NCBI GenBank assembly: GCA_964057225.1
Contig: OZ059898.1
Location: 14,719,267 to 14,783,266, forward strand
Direction: 5' to 3'
Length of the DNA stretch: 64,000 nt
Source: Auanema rhodensis
Taxonomy: Eukaryota; Nematoda; Chromadorea; Rhabditida; Rhabditidae
Below are positions 35,201 through 47,202 of this stretch, piece by piece. A program made the translations under genes and the position numbers. The notes below the pieces were generated by a model, which saw only the letters and a list, made by a program, of their open reading frames with translations, did no database searches and was not told where the DNA came from. Every line of letters starts with the position of its first letter. The first letter of the stretch is position 1.

Positions 35201-38200
35201 CTTTCCTGCTTTTAATCTTATTCTTAGAAGTTAATACGGGACCAATTCATCATTGTTACTTCCCTTGTTCCTTACTCACTTCCTCGAGGTAAATGATAGG
35301 AGAAGTAGTATCATAAGAACAGTTAACGTGTCCCATGTGGTCTAGTGGTTAGGATTCGTGGTTTTCACCCACGCGGCCCGGGTTCGATTCCCGTCATGGG
35401 AAGCCATCTTTTGGCATCTTCTCTTCTGAATTTCCATATTTTGAAATCAGCTCTCTTCTAAATCTCTTTTCTGCTTTTAATCTTATTCTTAGAAGTTAAT
35501 ACGGGACCAATTCATCATTGTTACTTCCCTTGTTTCTTACTCACTTCCTCGAGGTAAATGATAGAAGAAGTAGTATCATAAGAACAGTTAACGTGTCCCA
35601 TGTGGTCTAGTGGTTAGGATTCGTGGTTTTCACCCACGCGGCCCGGGTTCGATTCCCGGCATGGGAAGCCATCTTTTGGCATCTTCTCTTCTGAATTTCC
35701 ATATTCTGAAATCAGCTCTCTTCTAAATCTCTTTTCTGCTTTTAATCTTATTCTTAGAAGTTAATACGGGACCAATTCATCATTGTTACTTCCCTTGTTC
35801 CTTACGCACTTCCTCGAGGTAAATGATAGGAGAAGTAGTATCATAAGAACAGTTAACGTGTCCCATGTGGTCTAGTGGTTAGGATTCGTGGTTTTCACCC
35901 ACGCGGCCCGGGTTCGATTCCCGGCATGGGAAGCCATCTTTTGGCATCTTCTCTTCTGAATTTCCACATTTTGAAATCAGCTCTCTTCTAAATCTCTTTT
36001 CTGCTTTTAATCGTTTTGTTAAAAGTTAATACGGGGCCGATTCATCGTTGTTACTTCCCTTGTTGCTTATTCACTTCCTCGAGGTAAATGATAGAAGAAG
36101 TAGTATCATAAGAACAGTTAACGTGTCCCATGTGGTCTAGTGGTTAGGATTCGTGGTTTTCACCCACGCGGCCCGGGTTCGATTCCCGGCATGGGAAGCC
36201 ATCTTTTGGCATCTTCTCTTCTGAATTTCCACATTTTGAAATCAGCTCTCTTCTAAATCTCTTTTCTGCTTTTAATCGTTTTGTTAAAAGTTAATACGGG
36301 GCCGATTCATCGTTGTTACTTCCCTTGTTGCTTATTCACTTCCTCGAGGTAAATGATAGAAGAAGTAGTATCATAAGAACAGTTAACGTGTCCCATGTGG
36401 TCTAGTGGTTAGGATTCGTGGTTTTCACCCACGCGGCCCGGGTTCGATTCCCGGCATGGGAAGCCATCTTTTGGCATCTTCTCTTCTGAATTTCCACATT
36501 TTGAAATCAGCTCTCTTCTAAATCTCTTTTCTGCTTTTAATCGTTTTGTTAGAAGTTAATACGGGGCCGATTCGTTGTTGTTACTTCCCTTGTTGCTTAC
36601 TCACTTCCTCGAGGTAAATGATAGAAGAAGTAGTATCATAAGAACAGTTAACGTGTCCCATGTGGTCTAGTGGTTAGGATTCGTGGTTTTCACCCACGCG
36701 GCCCGGGTTCGATTCCCGGCATGGGAAGCCATCTTTTGGCATCTTCTCTTCTGAATTTCCACATTTTGAAATCAGCTCTCTTCTAAATCTCTTTTCTGCT
36801 TTTAATCGTTTTGTTAGAAGTTAATACGGGGCCGATTCGTTGTTGTTACTTTCCTTGTTCCTTATTCACTTCCTCGAGGTAAATGATAGAAGAAGTAGTA
36901 TCATAAGAACAGTTAACGTGTCCCATGTGGTCTAGTGGTTAGGATTCGTGGTTTTCACCCACGCGGCCCGGGTTCGATTCCCGGCATGGGAAGCCATCTT
37001 TTGGCATCTTCTCTTCTGAATTTCCACATTTTGAAATCAGCTCTCTTCTAAATCTCTTTTCTGCTTTTAATCTTATTCTTAGAAGTTAATACGGGACCAA
37101 TTCATCATTGTTACTTCCCTTGTTCCTTACTCACTTCCTCGAGGTAAATGATAGAAGAAGTAGTATCATAAGAACAGTTAACGTGTCCCATGTGGTCTAG
37201 TGGTTAGGATTCGTGGTTTTCACCCACGCGGCCCGGGTTCGATTCCCGGCATGGGAAGCCATCTTTTGGCATCTTCTCTTCTGAATTTCCATATTTTGAA
37301 ATCAGCTCTCTTCTAAATCTCTTTTCTGCTTTTAATCTTATTCTTAGAAGTTAATACGGGACCAATTCATCATTGTTACTTCCCTTGTTCCTTACTCACT
37401 TCCTCGAGGTAAATGATAGGAGAAGTAGTATCATAAGAACAGTTAACGTGTCCCATGTGGTCTAGTGGTTAGGATTCGTGGTTTTCACCCACGCGGCCCG
37501 GGTTCGATTCCCGGCATGGGAAGCCATCTTTTGGCATCTTCTCTTCTGAATTTCCATATTTTGAAATCAGCTCTCTTCTAAATCTCTTTTCTGCTTTTAA
37601 TCTTATTCTTAGAAGTTAATACGGGACCAATTCATCATTGTTACTTCCCTTGTTCCTTACTCACTTCCTCGAGGTAAATTATAGAAGAAGTAGTATCATA
37701 AGAACAGTTAACGTGTCCCATGTGGTCTAGTGGTTAGGAATCGTGGTTTTCACCCACGCGGCCCGGGTTCGATTCCCGGCATGGGAAGCCATCTTTTGGC
37801 ATCTTCTCTTCTGAATTTCCATATTTTGAAATTAGCTCTCTTCTAAATCTCTTTTCTGCTTTTAATCTTATTCTTAGAAGTTAATACGAGACCAATTCAT
37901 CATTGTTACTTCCCTTGTTTCTTACTCACTTCCTCGAGGTAAATGATAGAAGAAGTAGTATCATAAGAACAGTTAACGTGTCCCATGTGGTCTAGTGGTT
38001 AGGATTCGTGGTTTTCACCCACGCGGCCCGGGTTCGATTCCCGGCATGGGAAGCCATCTTTTGGCATCTTCTCTTCTGAATTTCCATATTTTGAAATCAG
38101 CTCTCTTCTAAATCTCTTTTCTGCTTTTAATCTTATTCTTAGAAGTTAATACGGGACCAATTCATCATTGTTACTTCCCTTGTTTCTTACTCACTTCCTC

Positions 38201-41200
38201 GAGGTAAATGATAGAAGAAGTAGTATCATAAGAACAGTTAACGTGTCCCATGTGGTCTAGTGGTTAGGATTCGTGGTTTTCACCCACGCGGCCCGGGTTC
38301 GATTCCCGGCATGGGAAGCCATCTTTTGGCATCTTCTCTTCTGAATTTCCATATTTTGAAATCAGCTCTCTTCTAAATCTCTTTTCTGCTTTTAATCTTA
38401 TTCTTAGAAGTTAATACGGGACCAATTCATCATTGTTACTTCCCTTGTTCCTTACGCACTTCCTCGAGGTAAATGATAGGAGAAGTAGTATCATAAGAAC
38501 AGTTAACGTGTCCCATGTGGTCTAGTGGTTAGGATTCGTGGTTTTCACCCACGCGGCCCGGGTTCGATTCCCGGCATGGGAAGCCATCTTTTGGCATCTT
38601 CTCTTCTGAATTTCCACATTTTGAAATCAGCTCTCTTCTAAATCTCTTTTCTGCTTTTAATCGTTTTGTTAAAAGTTAATACGGGGCCGATTCATCGTTG
38701 TTACTTCCCTTGTTGCTTATTCACTTCCTCGAGGTAAATGATAGAAGAAGTAGTATCATAAGAACAGTTAACGTGTCCCATGTGGTCTAGTGGTTAGGAT
38801 TCGTGGTTTTCACCCACGCGGCCCGGGTTCGATTCCCGGCATGGGAAGCCATCTTTTGGCATCTTCTCTTCTGAATTTCCACATTTTGAAATCAGCTCTC
38901 TTCTAAATCTCTTTTCTGCTTTTAATCGTTTTGTTAAAAGTTAATACGGGGCCGATTCATCGTTGTTACTTCCCTTGTTGCTTATTCACTTCCTCGAGGT
39001 AAATGATAGAAGAAGTAGTATCATAAGAACAGTTAACGTGTCCCATGTGGTCTAGTGGTTAGGATTCGTGGTTTTCACCCACGCGGCCCGGGTTCGATTC
39101 CCGGCATGGGAAGCCATCTTTTGGCATCTTCTCTTCTGAATTTCCACATTTTGAAATCAGCTCTTTTCTAAATCTCTTTTCTGCTTTTAATCTTATTCTT
39201 AGAAGTTAATACGGGGCCGATTCGTCGTTGTTACTTCCCTTGTTGCTTACTCACTTCCTCGAGGTAAATGATAGAAGAAGTAGTATCATAAGAACAGTTA
39301 ACGTGTCCCATGTGGTCTAGTGGTTAGGATTCGTGGTTTTCACCCACGCGGCCCGGGTTCGATTCCCGGCATGGGAAGCCATCTTTTGGCATCTTCTCTT
39401 CTGAATTTCCACATTTTGAAATCAGCTCTCTTCTAAATCTCTTTTCTGCTTTTAATCTTATTCTTAGAAGTTAATACGGGACCAATTCATCATTGTTACT
39501 TCCCTTGTTCCTTACTCACTTCCTCGAGGTAAATGATAGAAGAAGTAGTATCATAAGAACAGTTAACGTGTCCCATGTGGTCTAGTGGTTAGGATTCGTG
39601 GTTTTCACCCACGCGGCCCGGGTTCGATTCCCGGCATGGGAAGCCATCTTTTGGCATCTTCTCTTCTGAATTTCCATATTTTGAAATTAGCTCTCTTCTA
39701 AATCTCTTTTCTGCTTTTAATCTTATTCTTAGAAGTTAATACGGGACCAATTCATCATTGTTACTTCCCTTGTTCCTTACTCACTTCCTCGAGGTAAATG
39801 ATAGAAGAAGTAGTATCATAAGAACAGTTAACGTGTCCCATGTGGTCTAGTGGTTAGGATTCGTGGTTTTCACCCACGCGGCCCGGGTTCGATTCCCGGC
39901 ATGGGAAGCCATCTTTTGGCATCTTCTCTTCTGAATTTCCATATTTTGAAATCAGCTCTCTTCTAAATCTCTTTTCTGCTTTTAATCTTATTCTTAGAAG
40001 TTAATACGGGACCAATTCATCATTGTTACTTCCCTTGTTCCTTACTCACTTCCTGGAGGTAAATGATAGGAGAAGTAGTATCATAAGAACAGTTAACGTG
40101 TCCCATGTGGTCTAGTGGTTAGGATTCGTGGTTTTCACCCACGCGGCCCGGGTTCGATTCCCGGCATGGGAAGCCATCTTTTGGCATCTTCTCTTCTGAA
40201 TTTCCATATTTTGAAATTAGCTCTCTTCTAAATCTCTTTTCTGCTTTTAATCTTATTCTTAGAAGTTAATACGAGACCAATTCATCATTGTTACTTCCCT
40301 TGTTCCTTACTCACTTCCTCGAGGTAAATTATAGAAGAAGTAGTATCATAAGAACAGTTAACGTGTCCCATGTGGTCTAGTGGTTAGGAATCGTGGTTTT
40401 CACCCACGCGGCCCGGGTTCGATTCCCGGCATGGGAAGCCATCTTTTGGCATCTTCTCTTCTGAATTTCCATATTTTGAAATTAGCTCTCTTCTAAATCT
40501 CTTTTCTGCTTTTAATCTTATTCTTAGAAGTTAATACGAGACCAATTCATCATTGTTACTTCCCTTGTTTCTTACTCACTTCCTCGAGGTAAATGATAGA
40601 AGAAGTAGTATCATAAGAACAGTTAACGTGTCCCATGTGGTCTAGTGGTTAGGATTCGTGGTTTTCACCCACGCGGCCCGGGTTCGATTCCCGGCATGGG
40701 AAGCCATCTTTTGGCATCTTCTCTTCTGAATTTCCATATTTTGAAATCAGCTCTCTTCTAAATCTCTTTTCTGCTTTTAATCTTATTCTTAGAAGTTAAT
40801 ACGGGACCAATTCATCATTGTTACTTCCCTTGTTCCTTACGCACTTCCTCGAGGTAAATGATAGGAGAAGTAGTATCATAAGAACAGTTAACGTGTCCCA
40901 TGTGGTCTAGTGGTTAGGATTCGTGGTTTTCACCCACGCGGCCCGGGTTCGATTCCCGGCATGGGAAGCCATCTTTTGGCATCTTCTCTTCTGAATTTCC
41001 ACATTTTGAAATCAGCTCTCTTCTAAATCTCTTTTCTGCTTTTAATCGTTTTGTTAAAAGTTAATACGGGGCCGATTCATCGTTGTTACTTCCCTTGTTG
41101 CTTATTCACTTCCTCGAGGTAAATGATAGAAGAAGTAGTATCATAAGAACAGTTAACGTGTCCCATGTGGTCTAGTGGTTAGGATTCGTGGTTTTCACCC

Positions 41201-44200
41201 ACGCGGCCCGGGTTCGATTCCCGGCATGGGAAGCCATCTTTTGGCATCTTCTCTTCTGAATTTCCACATTTTGAAATCAGCTCTCTTCTAAATCTCTTTT
41301 CTGCTTTTAATCGTTTTGTTAGAAGTTAATACGGGGCCGATTCATCGTTGTTACTTCCCTTGTTCCTTACTCACTTCCTCGAGGTAAATGATAGAAGAAG
41401 TAGTATCATAAGAACAGTTAACGTGTCCCATGTGGTCTAGTGGTTAGGATTCGTGGTTTTCACCCACGCGGCCCGGGTTCGATTCCCGGCATGGGAAGCC
41501 ATCTTTTGGCATCTTCTCTTCTGAATTTCCATATTTTGAAATCAGCTCTCTTCTAAATCTCTTTTCTGCTTTTAATCTTATTCTTAGAAGTTAATACGAG
41601 ACCAATTCATCATTGTTACTTCCCTTGTTTCTTACTCACTTCCTCGAGGTAAATGATAGAAGAAGTAGTATCATAAGAACAGTTAACGTGTCCCATGTGG
41701 TCTAGTGGTTAGGATTCGTGGTTTTCACCCACGCGGCCCGGGTTCGATTCCCGGCATGGGAAGCCATCTTTTGGCATCTTCTCTTCTGAATTTCCACATT
41801 TTGAAATCAGCTCTTTTCTAAATCTCTTTTCTGCTTTTAATCTTATTCTTAGAAGTTAATACGGGACCAATTCATCATTGTTACTTCCCTTGTTCCTTAC
41901 TCACTTCCTCGAGGTAAATGATAGGAGAAGTAGTATCATAAGAACAGTTGACGTGTCCCATGTGGTCTAGTGGTTAGGATTCGTGGTTTTCACCCACGCG
42001 GCCCGGGTTCGATTCCCGGCATGGGAAGCCATCTTTTGGCATCTTCTCTTCTGAATTTCCACATTTTGAAATCAGCTCTCTTCTAAATCTCTTTTCTGCT
42101 TTTAATCTTATTCTTAGAAGTTAATACGGGGCCGATTCGTCGTTGTTACTTCCCTTGTTGCTTACTCACTTCCTCGAGGTAAATGATAGAAGAAGTAGTA
42201 TCATAAGAACAGTTAACGTGTCCCATGTGGTCTAGTGGTTAGGATTCGTGGTTTTCACCCACGCGGCCCGGGTTCGATTCCCGGCATGGGAAGCCATCTT
42301 TTGGCATCTTCTCTTCTGAATTTCCATATTTTGAAATCAGCTCTCTTCTAAATCTCTTTTCTGCTTTTAATCTTATTCTTAGAAGTTAATACGAGACCAA
42401 TTCATCATTGTTACTTCCCTTGTTTCTTACTCACTTCCTCGAGGTAAATGATAGAAGAAGTAGTATCATAAGAACAGTTAACGTGTCCCATGTGGTCTAG
42501 TGGTTAGGATTCGTGGTTTTCACCCACGCGGCCCGGGTTCGATTCCCGGCATGGGAAGCCATCTTTTGGCATCTTCTCTTCTGAATTTCCACATTTTGAA
42601 ATCAGCTCTTTTCTAAATCTCTTTTCTGCTTTTAATCTTATTCTTAGAAGTTAATACGGGACCAATTCATCATTGTTACTTCCCTTGTTCCTTACTCACT
42701 TCCTCGAGGTAAATGATAGGAGAAGTAGTATCATAAGAACAGTTAACGTGTCCCATGTGGTCTAGTGGTTAGGATTCGTGGTTTTCACCCACGCGGCCCG
42801 GGTTCGATTCCCGGCATGGGAAGCCATCTTTTGGCATCTTCTCTTCTGAATTTCCACATTTTGAAATCAGCTCTCTTCTAAATCTCTTTTCTGCTTTTAA
42901 TCTTATTTTTAGAAGTTAATACGGGACCAATTCATCATTGTTACTTCCCTTGTTCCTTACTCACTTCCTCGAGGTAAATGATAGAAGAAGTAGTATCATA
43001 AGAACAGTTAACGTGTCCCATGTGGTCTAGTGGTTAGGATTCGTGGTTTTCACCCACGCGGCCCGGGTTCGATTCCCGGCATGGGAAGCCATCTTTTGGC
43101 ATCTTCTCTTCTGAATTTCCATATTTTGAAATTAGCTCTCTTCTAAATCTCTTTTCTGCTTTTAATCTTATTCTTAGAAGTTAATACGAGACCAATTCAT
43201 CATTGTTACTTCCCTTGTTTCTTACTCACTTCCTCGAGGTAAATGATAGAAGAAGTAGTATCATAAGAACAGTTAACGTGTCCCATGTGGTCTAGTGGTT
43301 AGGATTCGTGGTTTTCACCAACGCGGCCCGGGTTCGATTCCCGGCATGGGAAGCCATCTTTTGGCATCTTCTCTTCTGAATTTCCATATTTTGAAATCAG
43401 CTCTCTTCTAAATCTCTTTTCTGCTTTTAATCTTATTCTTAGAAGTTAATACGGGACCAATTCATCATTGTTACTTTCCTTGTTCCTTACGCACTTCCTC
43501 GAGGTAAATGATAGGAGAAGTAGTATCATAAGAACAGTTAACGTGTCCCATGTGGTCTAGTGGTTAGGATTCGTGGTTTTCACCCACGCGGCCCGGGTTC
43601 GATTCCCGGCATGGGAAGCCATCTTTTGGCATCTTCTCTTCTGAATTTCCACATTTTGAAATCAGCTCTCTTCTAAATCTCTTTTCTGCTTTTAATCGTT
43701 TTGTTAAAAGTTAATACGGGGCCGATTCATCGTTGTTACTTCCCTTGTTGCTTATTCACTTCCTCGAGGTAAATGATAGAAGAAGTAGTATCATAAGAAC
43801 AGTTAACGTGTCCCATGTGGTCTAGTGGTTAGGATTCGTGGTTTTCACCCACGCGGCCCGGGTTCGATTCCCGGCATGGGAAGCCATCTTTTGGCATCTT
43901 CTCTTCTGAATTTCCACATTTTGAAATCAGCTCTCTTCTAAATCTCTTTTCTGCTTTTAATCGTTTTGTTAGAAGTTAATACGGGGCCGATTCATCGTTG
44001 TTACTTCCCTTGTTCCTTACTCACTTCCTCGAGGTAAATGATAGAAGAAGTATTATCATAAGAACAGTTAACGTGTCCCATGTGGTCTAGTGGTTAGGAT
44101 TCGTGGTTTTCACCCACGCGGCCCGGGTTCGATTCCCGGCATGGGAAGCCATCTTTTGGCATCTTCTCTTCTGAATTTCCACATTTTGAAATCAGCTCTC

Positions 44201-45821
44201 TTCTAAATCTCTTTTCTCCTTTTAATCTTATTCTTAGATGGAAATACGGGACCAATTCATCATTGTTACTTCCCTTGTTGCTTACTCACTTCCTCGAGGT
44301 AAATGATAGAAGAAGTAGTATCATAAGAACAGTTAACGTGTCCCATGTGATCTAGTGGTTAGGATTCGTGGTTTTCACCCACGCGGCCCGGGTTCGATTC
44401 CCGGCATGGGAAGCCATCTTTTGGCATCTTCTCTTCTGAATTTCCATATTTTGAAATCAGCTCTCTTCTAAATCTCTTTTCTGCTTTTAATCTTATTCTT
44501 AGATGGAAATACGGGACCAATTCATCATTGTTACTTCCCTTGTTGCTTACTCACTTCCTCGAGGTAAATGATAGAAGAAGTAGTATCATAAGAACAGTTA
44601 ACGTGTCCCATGTGGTCTAGTGGTTAGGATTCGTGGTTTTCACCCACGCGGCCCGGGTTCGATTCCCGGCATGGGAACCCATCTTTTGGCATCTTCTCTT
44701 CTGAATTTCCACATTTTGAAATCAGCTCTCTTCTAAATCTCTTTTCTGCTTTTAATCTTTTTGTTAGAAGTTAATACGGGGCCGATTCATTGTTGTTACT
44801 TCCCTTGTTGCTTATTCACTTCCTCGAGGTAAATGATAGAAGAAGTAGTATCATAAGAACAGTTAACGTGTCCCATGTGGTCTAGTGGTTAGGATTCGTG
44901 GTTTTCACCCACGCGGCGCGGGTTCGATTCCCGGCATGGGAAGCCATCTTTTGGCATCTTCTCTTCTGAATTTCCACATTTTGAAATCAGCTCTCTTCTA
45001 AATCTCTTTTCTGCTTTTAATCGTTTTGTTAGAAGTTAATACGGGGCCGATTCATCGTTGTTACTTTCCTTGTTTCTTACTCACTTCCTCCATGTAAATG
45101 ATGGAAGAAGTAGTATCATAAGGACAGATAACGTGTCCCATGTGGTCTAGTGGTTAGAATTCGTGGTTTTCACCCACGCGGCCCGGGTTTGATTCCCGGC
45201 ATGGGAAGCCATCTTTTGGCATCTTCTCTTCTGAATTTCCACATTTTGAAATCAGCTCTCTTCTAAATCTCTTTTCTGCTTTTAATCGTTTTGTTAGAAG
45301 TTAATACGGGGCCGATTCATCGTTGTTACTTCCCTTGTTCCTTACTCACTTCCTCGAGGTAAATGATAGAAGAAGTAGTATCATAAGAACAGTTAACGTG
45401 TCCCATGTGGTCTAGTGGTTAGGATTCGTGGTTTTCACCCACGCGGCCCGGGTTCGATTCCCGGCATGGGAAGCCATCTTTTGGCATCTTCTCCTCTGAA
45501 TTTCCATATTTTGAAATCAACTCTCTTCTAAATCTCTTTTCTGCATTTAATCGTTTTGTTAGAAGTTAATACGGGGCCGATTCATCGTTGTTACTTCCCT
45601 TGTTGCTTACTCACTTCCTCGAGGTAAATGATAGAAGCAGTAGTATCATAAGAACAGTTAACGTGTCCCATGTGGTCTAGTGGTTAGGATTCGTGGTTTT
45701 CACCCACGCGGCCCGGGTTCGATTCCCGGCATGTGAAGCCATCTTTTGGCATCTTCTCCTCTGAATTTCCATATTTTGAAATCAACTCTCTTCTAAATCT
45801 CTTTTCTGCTTTTAATCGTTT
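23272..45821 (+). repeat. 265-bp tandem repeat, array B, with higher-order structure
   Basis: Same unit as array A. Rare variants recur 10 units apart: AGTCAACG at 26841 and 29491; GGTAAATT at 37671 and 40321; CTTACGCACT at 35801, 38451, 40836 and 43486 (steps of 2650, 2385 and 2650). This shows segmental amplification of blocks of about 9-10 units. The array ends abruptly inside a spacer at 45821, against a truncated E2 LTR. Confidence 0.93.
23406..45737 (+). tRNA. Array B: 85 tRNA-Glu (TTC) genes
   Basis: Continuation of array A after E3. Copies are 72 nt and start at 23406 + 265k for k = 0 to 84, the last being 45666-45737. The first start equals 19574 + 265 + 3567, so E3 did not disturb the register. 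Most copies match the consensus. Variants noted: 34006 (G45 to C, variable loop), 35331 (G64 to T, T stem), 37716 and 40366 (both T25 to A, D stem, 2650 bp apart), 43281 (C40 to A, anticodon stem), 44341 (G10 to A, which makes a regular pair with T25), 44871 (C48 to G, T stem), 45136 (G23 to A and C55 to T, D stem and T loop) and 45666 (G69 to T, acceptor). Damaged copies concentrate at the right edge, as expected where unequal exchange homogenises poorly. Confidence 0.96.
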
Positions 45822-45902
45822 GAAGGCGGTGCCATTCCTCATTCCTCTAGTCGGTCTGGCTCTAACCCTGCAGTTACATATATAGAGTCTCCGAATGGAA
45901 CG
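45822..45902 (-). repeat. E2 left LTR, truncated (3' LTR remnant)
   Basis: Identical to 57521-57601, the first 81 bases of U3 in the transcript direction. The remaining 285 bases, including the poly(A) signal and both stem-loops, are missing. The truncation point is also the array orientation switch. Confidence 0.95.
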
Positions 45903-45935
45903 TGCCCTTTTTCAAAGATTGTCGCGACCTCGCGA
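45903..45935 (-). promoter_or_regulatory. E2 polypurine tract and hairpin
   Basis: GAAAAAGGGCA on minus (45913-45903) lies against the 3' LTR, and TCGCG/CGCGA (45922-45926, 45931-45935) forms a hairpin upstream. Layout as in E3. Confidence 0.7.
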
Positions 45936-46600
45936 TATTTTAAACAAAAATTTGGGCTTATATGTAACTGAGTTTTAGAGTTCAATTGTTTTAGTTTCAC
46001 AATAACTATAGTATGATAGAGTTTTAATTAGTATAAAAACAAAATTACAATAATTTATAAGAAGGGTTCGATATAATATAAAGTAACGATGAATTAGAAT
46101 ATTATTAATTTCATAAATTAATTCTCTTAATATTGAAGCATTTCCTAATAGAGATTGTAGAATAAGGGTCTAGTAATGAATGGGAATATGTTATTATTTT
46201 GACTAATGGTCTCAAGAAGTACTCATTTCTAAATTGAACCGAGATTATGATTTAATAATGTGTCTCCATATGTCTCCCAGAGTGAATCCTTGATCACTAA
46301 TGGAGACTACCACTTAAGATGAAATTGTGGTTTATACGCCTACCAGTGTTTATCTAATCTTATTTGAGGAGGCACATGCAGCTCTGATGGTTGTCAAAAT
46401 GTCCTCTAGTCCGCATAGGATTACGGTAACTTGGAACCATTAGTCATAACATCTCCTCGTTTAGAATTTGCCTTATTTTTCCTTTTTCAATCTCTATTAA
46501 AAGCTATTTTTATTTTGAATGTTATTTAGCATTAATTTTTTTTTTCTAATTCATCGTTATTTTGTTACAATAATTAGAATAATGTAGCATTATCTTGTTG
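45936..46600. other. E2 3' untranslated region
   Basis: AT-rich, no gene. 46261-46429 matches E3 20425-20590 and is the conserved core of the region. Confidence 0.6.
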
Positions 46601-47137
46601 TTATTCTTCTTCATTCCTCGGAAGCCATATTTCGTCTTCATTTTCATCTTCTGGCTCTGTATCTATGCTATCCTTGTTGTTCCTGTTGATCACTTTTATT
46701 ATTTCGATGTCGCTATCTTCTTCTGCTTGACTTTCTCGAAGTCTTGCGCGAGTGTTGTAAGAGATGTTTTGTGAAGCAGGAGAGAAGATTTTCAAGTTAT
46801 CTTTGTGGATATCTTGTAGTTTTCCTGATGAATTTCTGATTTGAACTTTTGATCCTTCTACGTTGATGACTTCGTATGGTCCATCATAGCTTTTCCGAAG
46901 CTTTTGGCCGATTTGGTGTGATTTTATGGTCGTCATCACCATGTCGCCCGGTTGAATGTCTCTATGGTGTGCTCTTTGCGTTCTATCCTTCTTCTTTTTT
47001 GCATTTTCTTGATTTTTAGCTATGCGGTTCTTTATTATTTCGTCTCTCTTGTCCATATCTGGTCTTCTTTGGAGTAATTCTTCAGAAATTTCTTGAATTT
47101 TGGTGATCGTTTCTGGTAATTCAGCGTCCATTGACAT
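46601..47137 (-). CDS. Integrase C-terminal part in shifted frame (E2)
   Basis: 178 codons from an internal ATG. The frame is open further upstream to about 47217, where the main Pol frame is left. Residues about 60-117 form an integrase C-terminal SH3-like module (PGDMV at 63-67, a GPYEV pattern at 86-90), which binds DNA in Ty3/gypsy integrases. The tail is acidic and ends in a Glu-rich stretch. This is the natural C-terminus of Pol, separated from the body by a one-base frameshift at the T run 47218-47222 (A run on the coding strand). Standalone translation from the internal ATG is unlikely to be meaningful. The break may be real decay or a homopolymer error in assembly. Confidence 0.75.
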   Translation of the reverse strand: MSMDAELPETITKIQEISEELLQRRPDMDKRDEIIKNRIAKNQENAKKKKDRTQRAHHRDIQPGDMVMTTIKSHQIGQKLRKSYDGPYEVINVEGSKVQIRNSSGKLQDIHKDNLKIFSPASQNISYNTRARLRESQAEEDSDIEIIKVINRNNKDSIDTEPEDENEDEIWLPRNEEE

Positions 47138-47202
47138 TCTGCATTCTTTACCAAATAATGCAATGTATGGCGCAATCCCTGTAGTCGCGTGCTGAATATT
47201 GT

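Noticed and set aside
7914..45737. Regular repeats that could suggest a CRISPR array
   Set aside because: The period is 265 bp, the repeated part includes a complete eukaryotic tRNA, and the spacers are themselves nearly identical. There are no cas genes.
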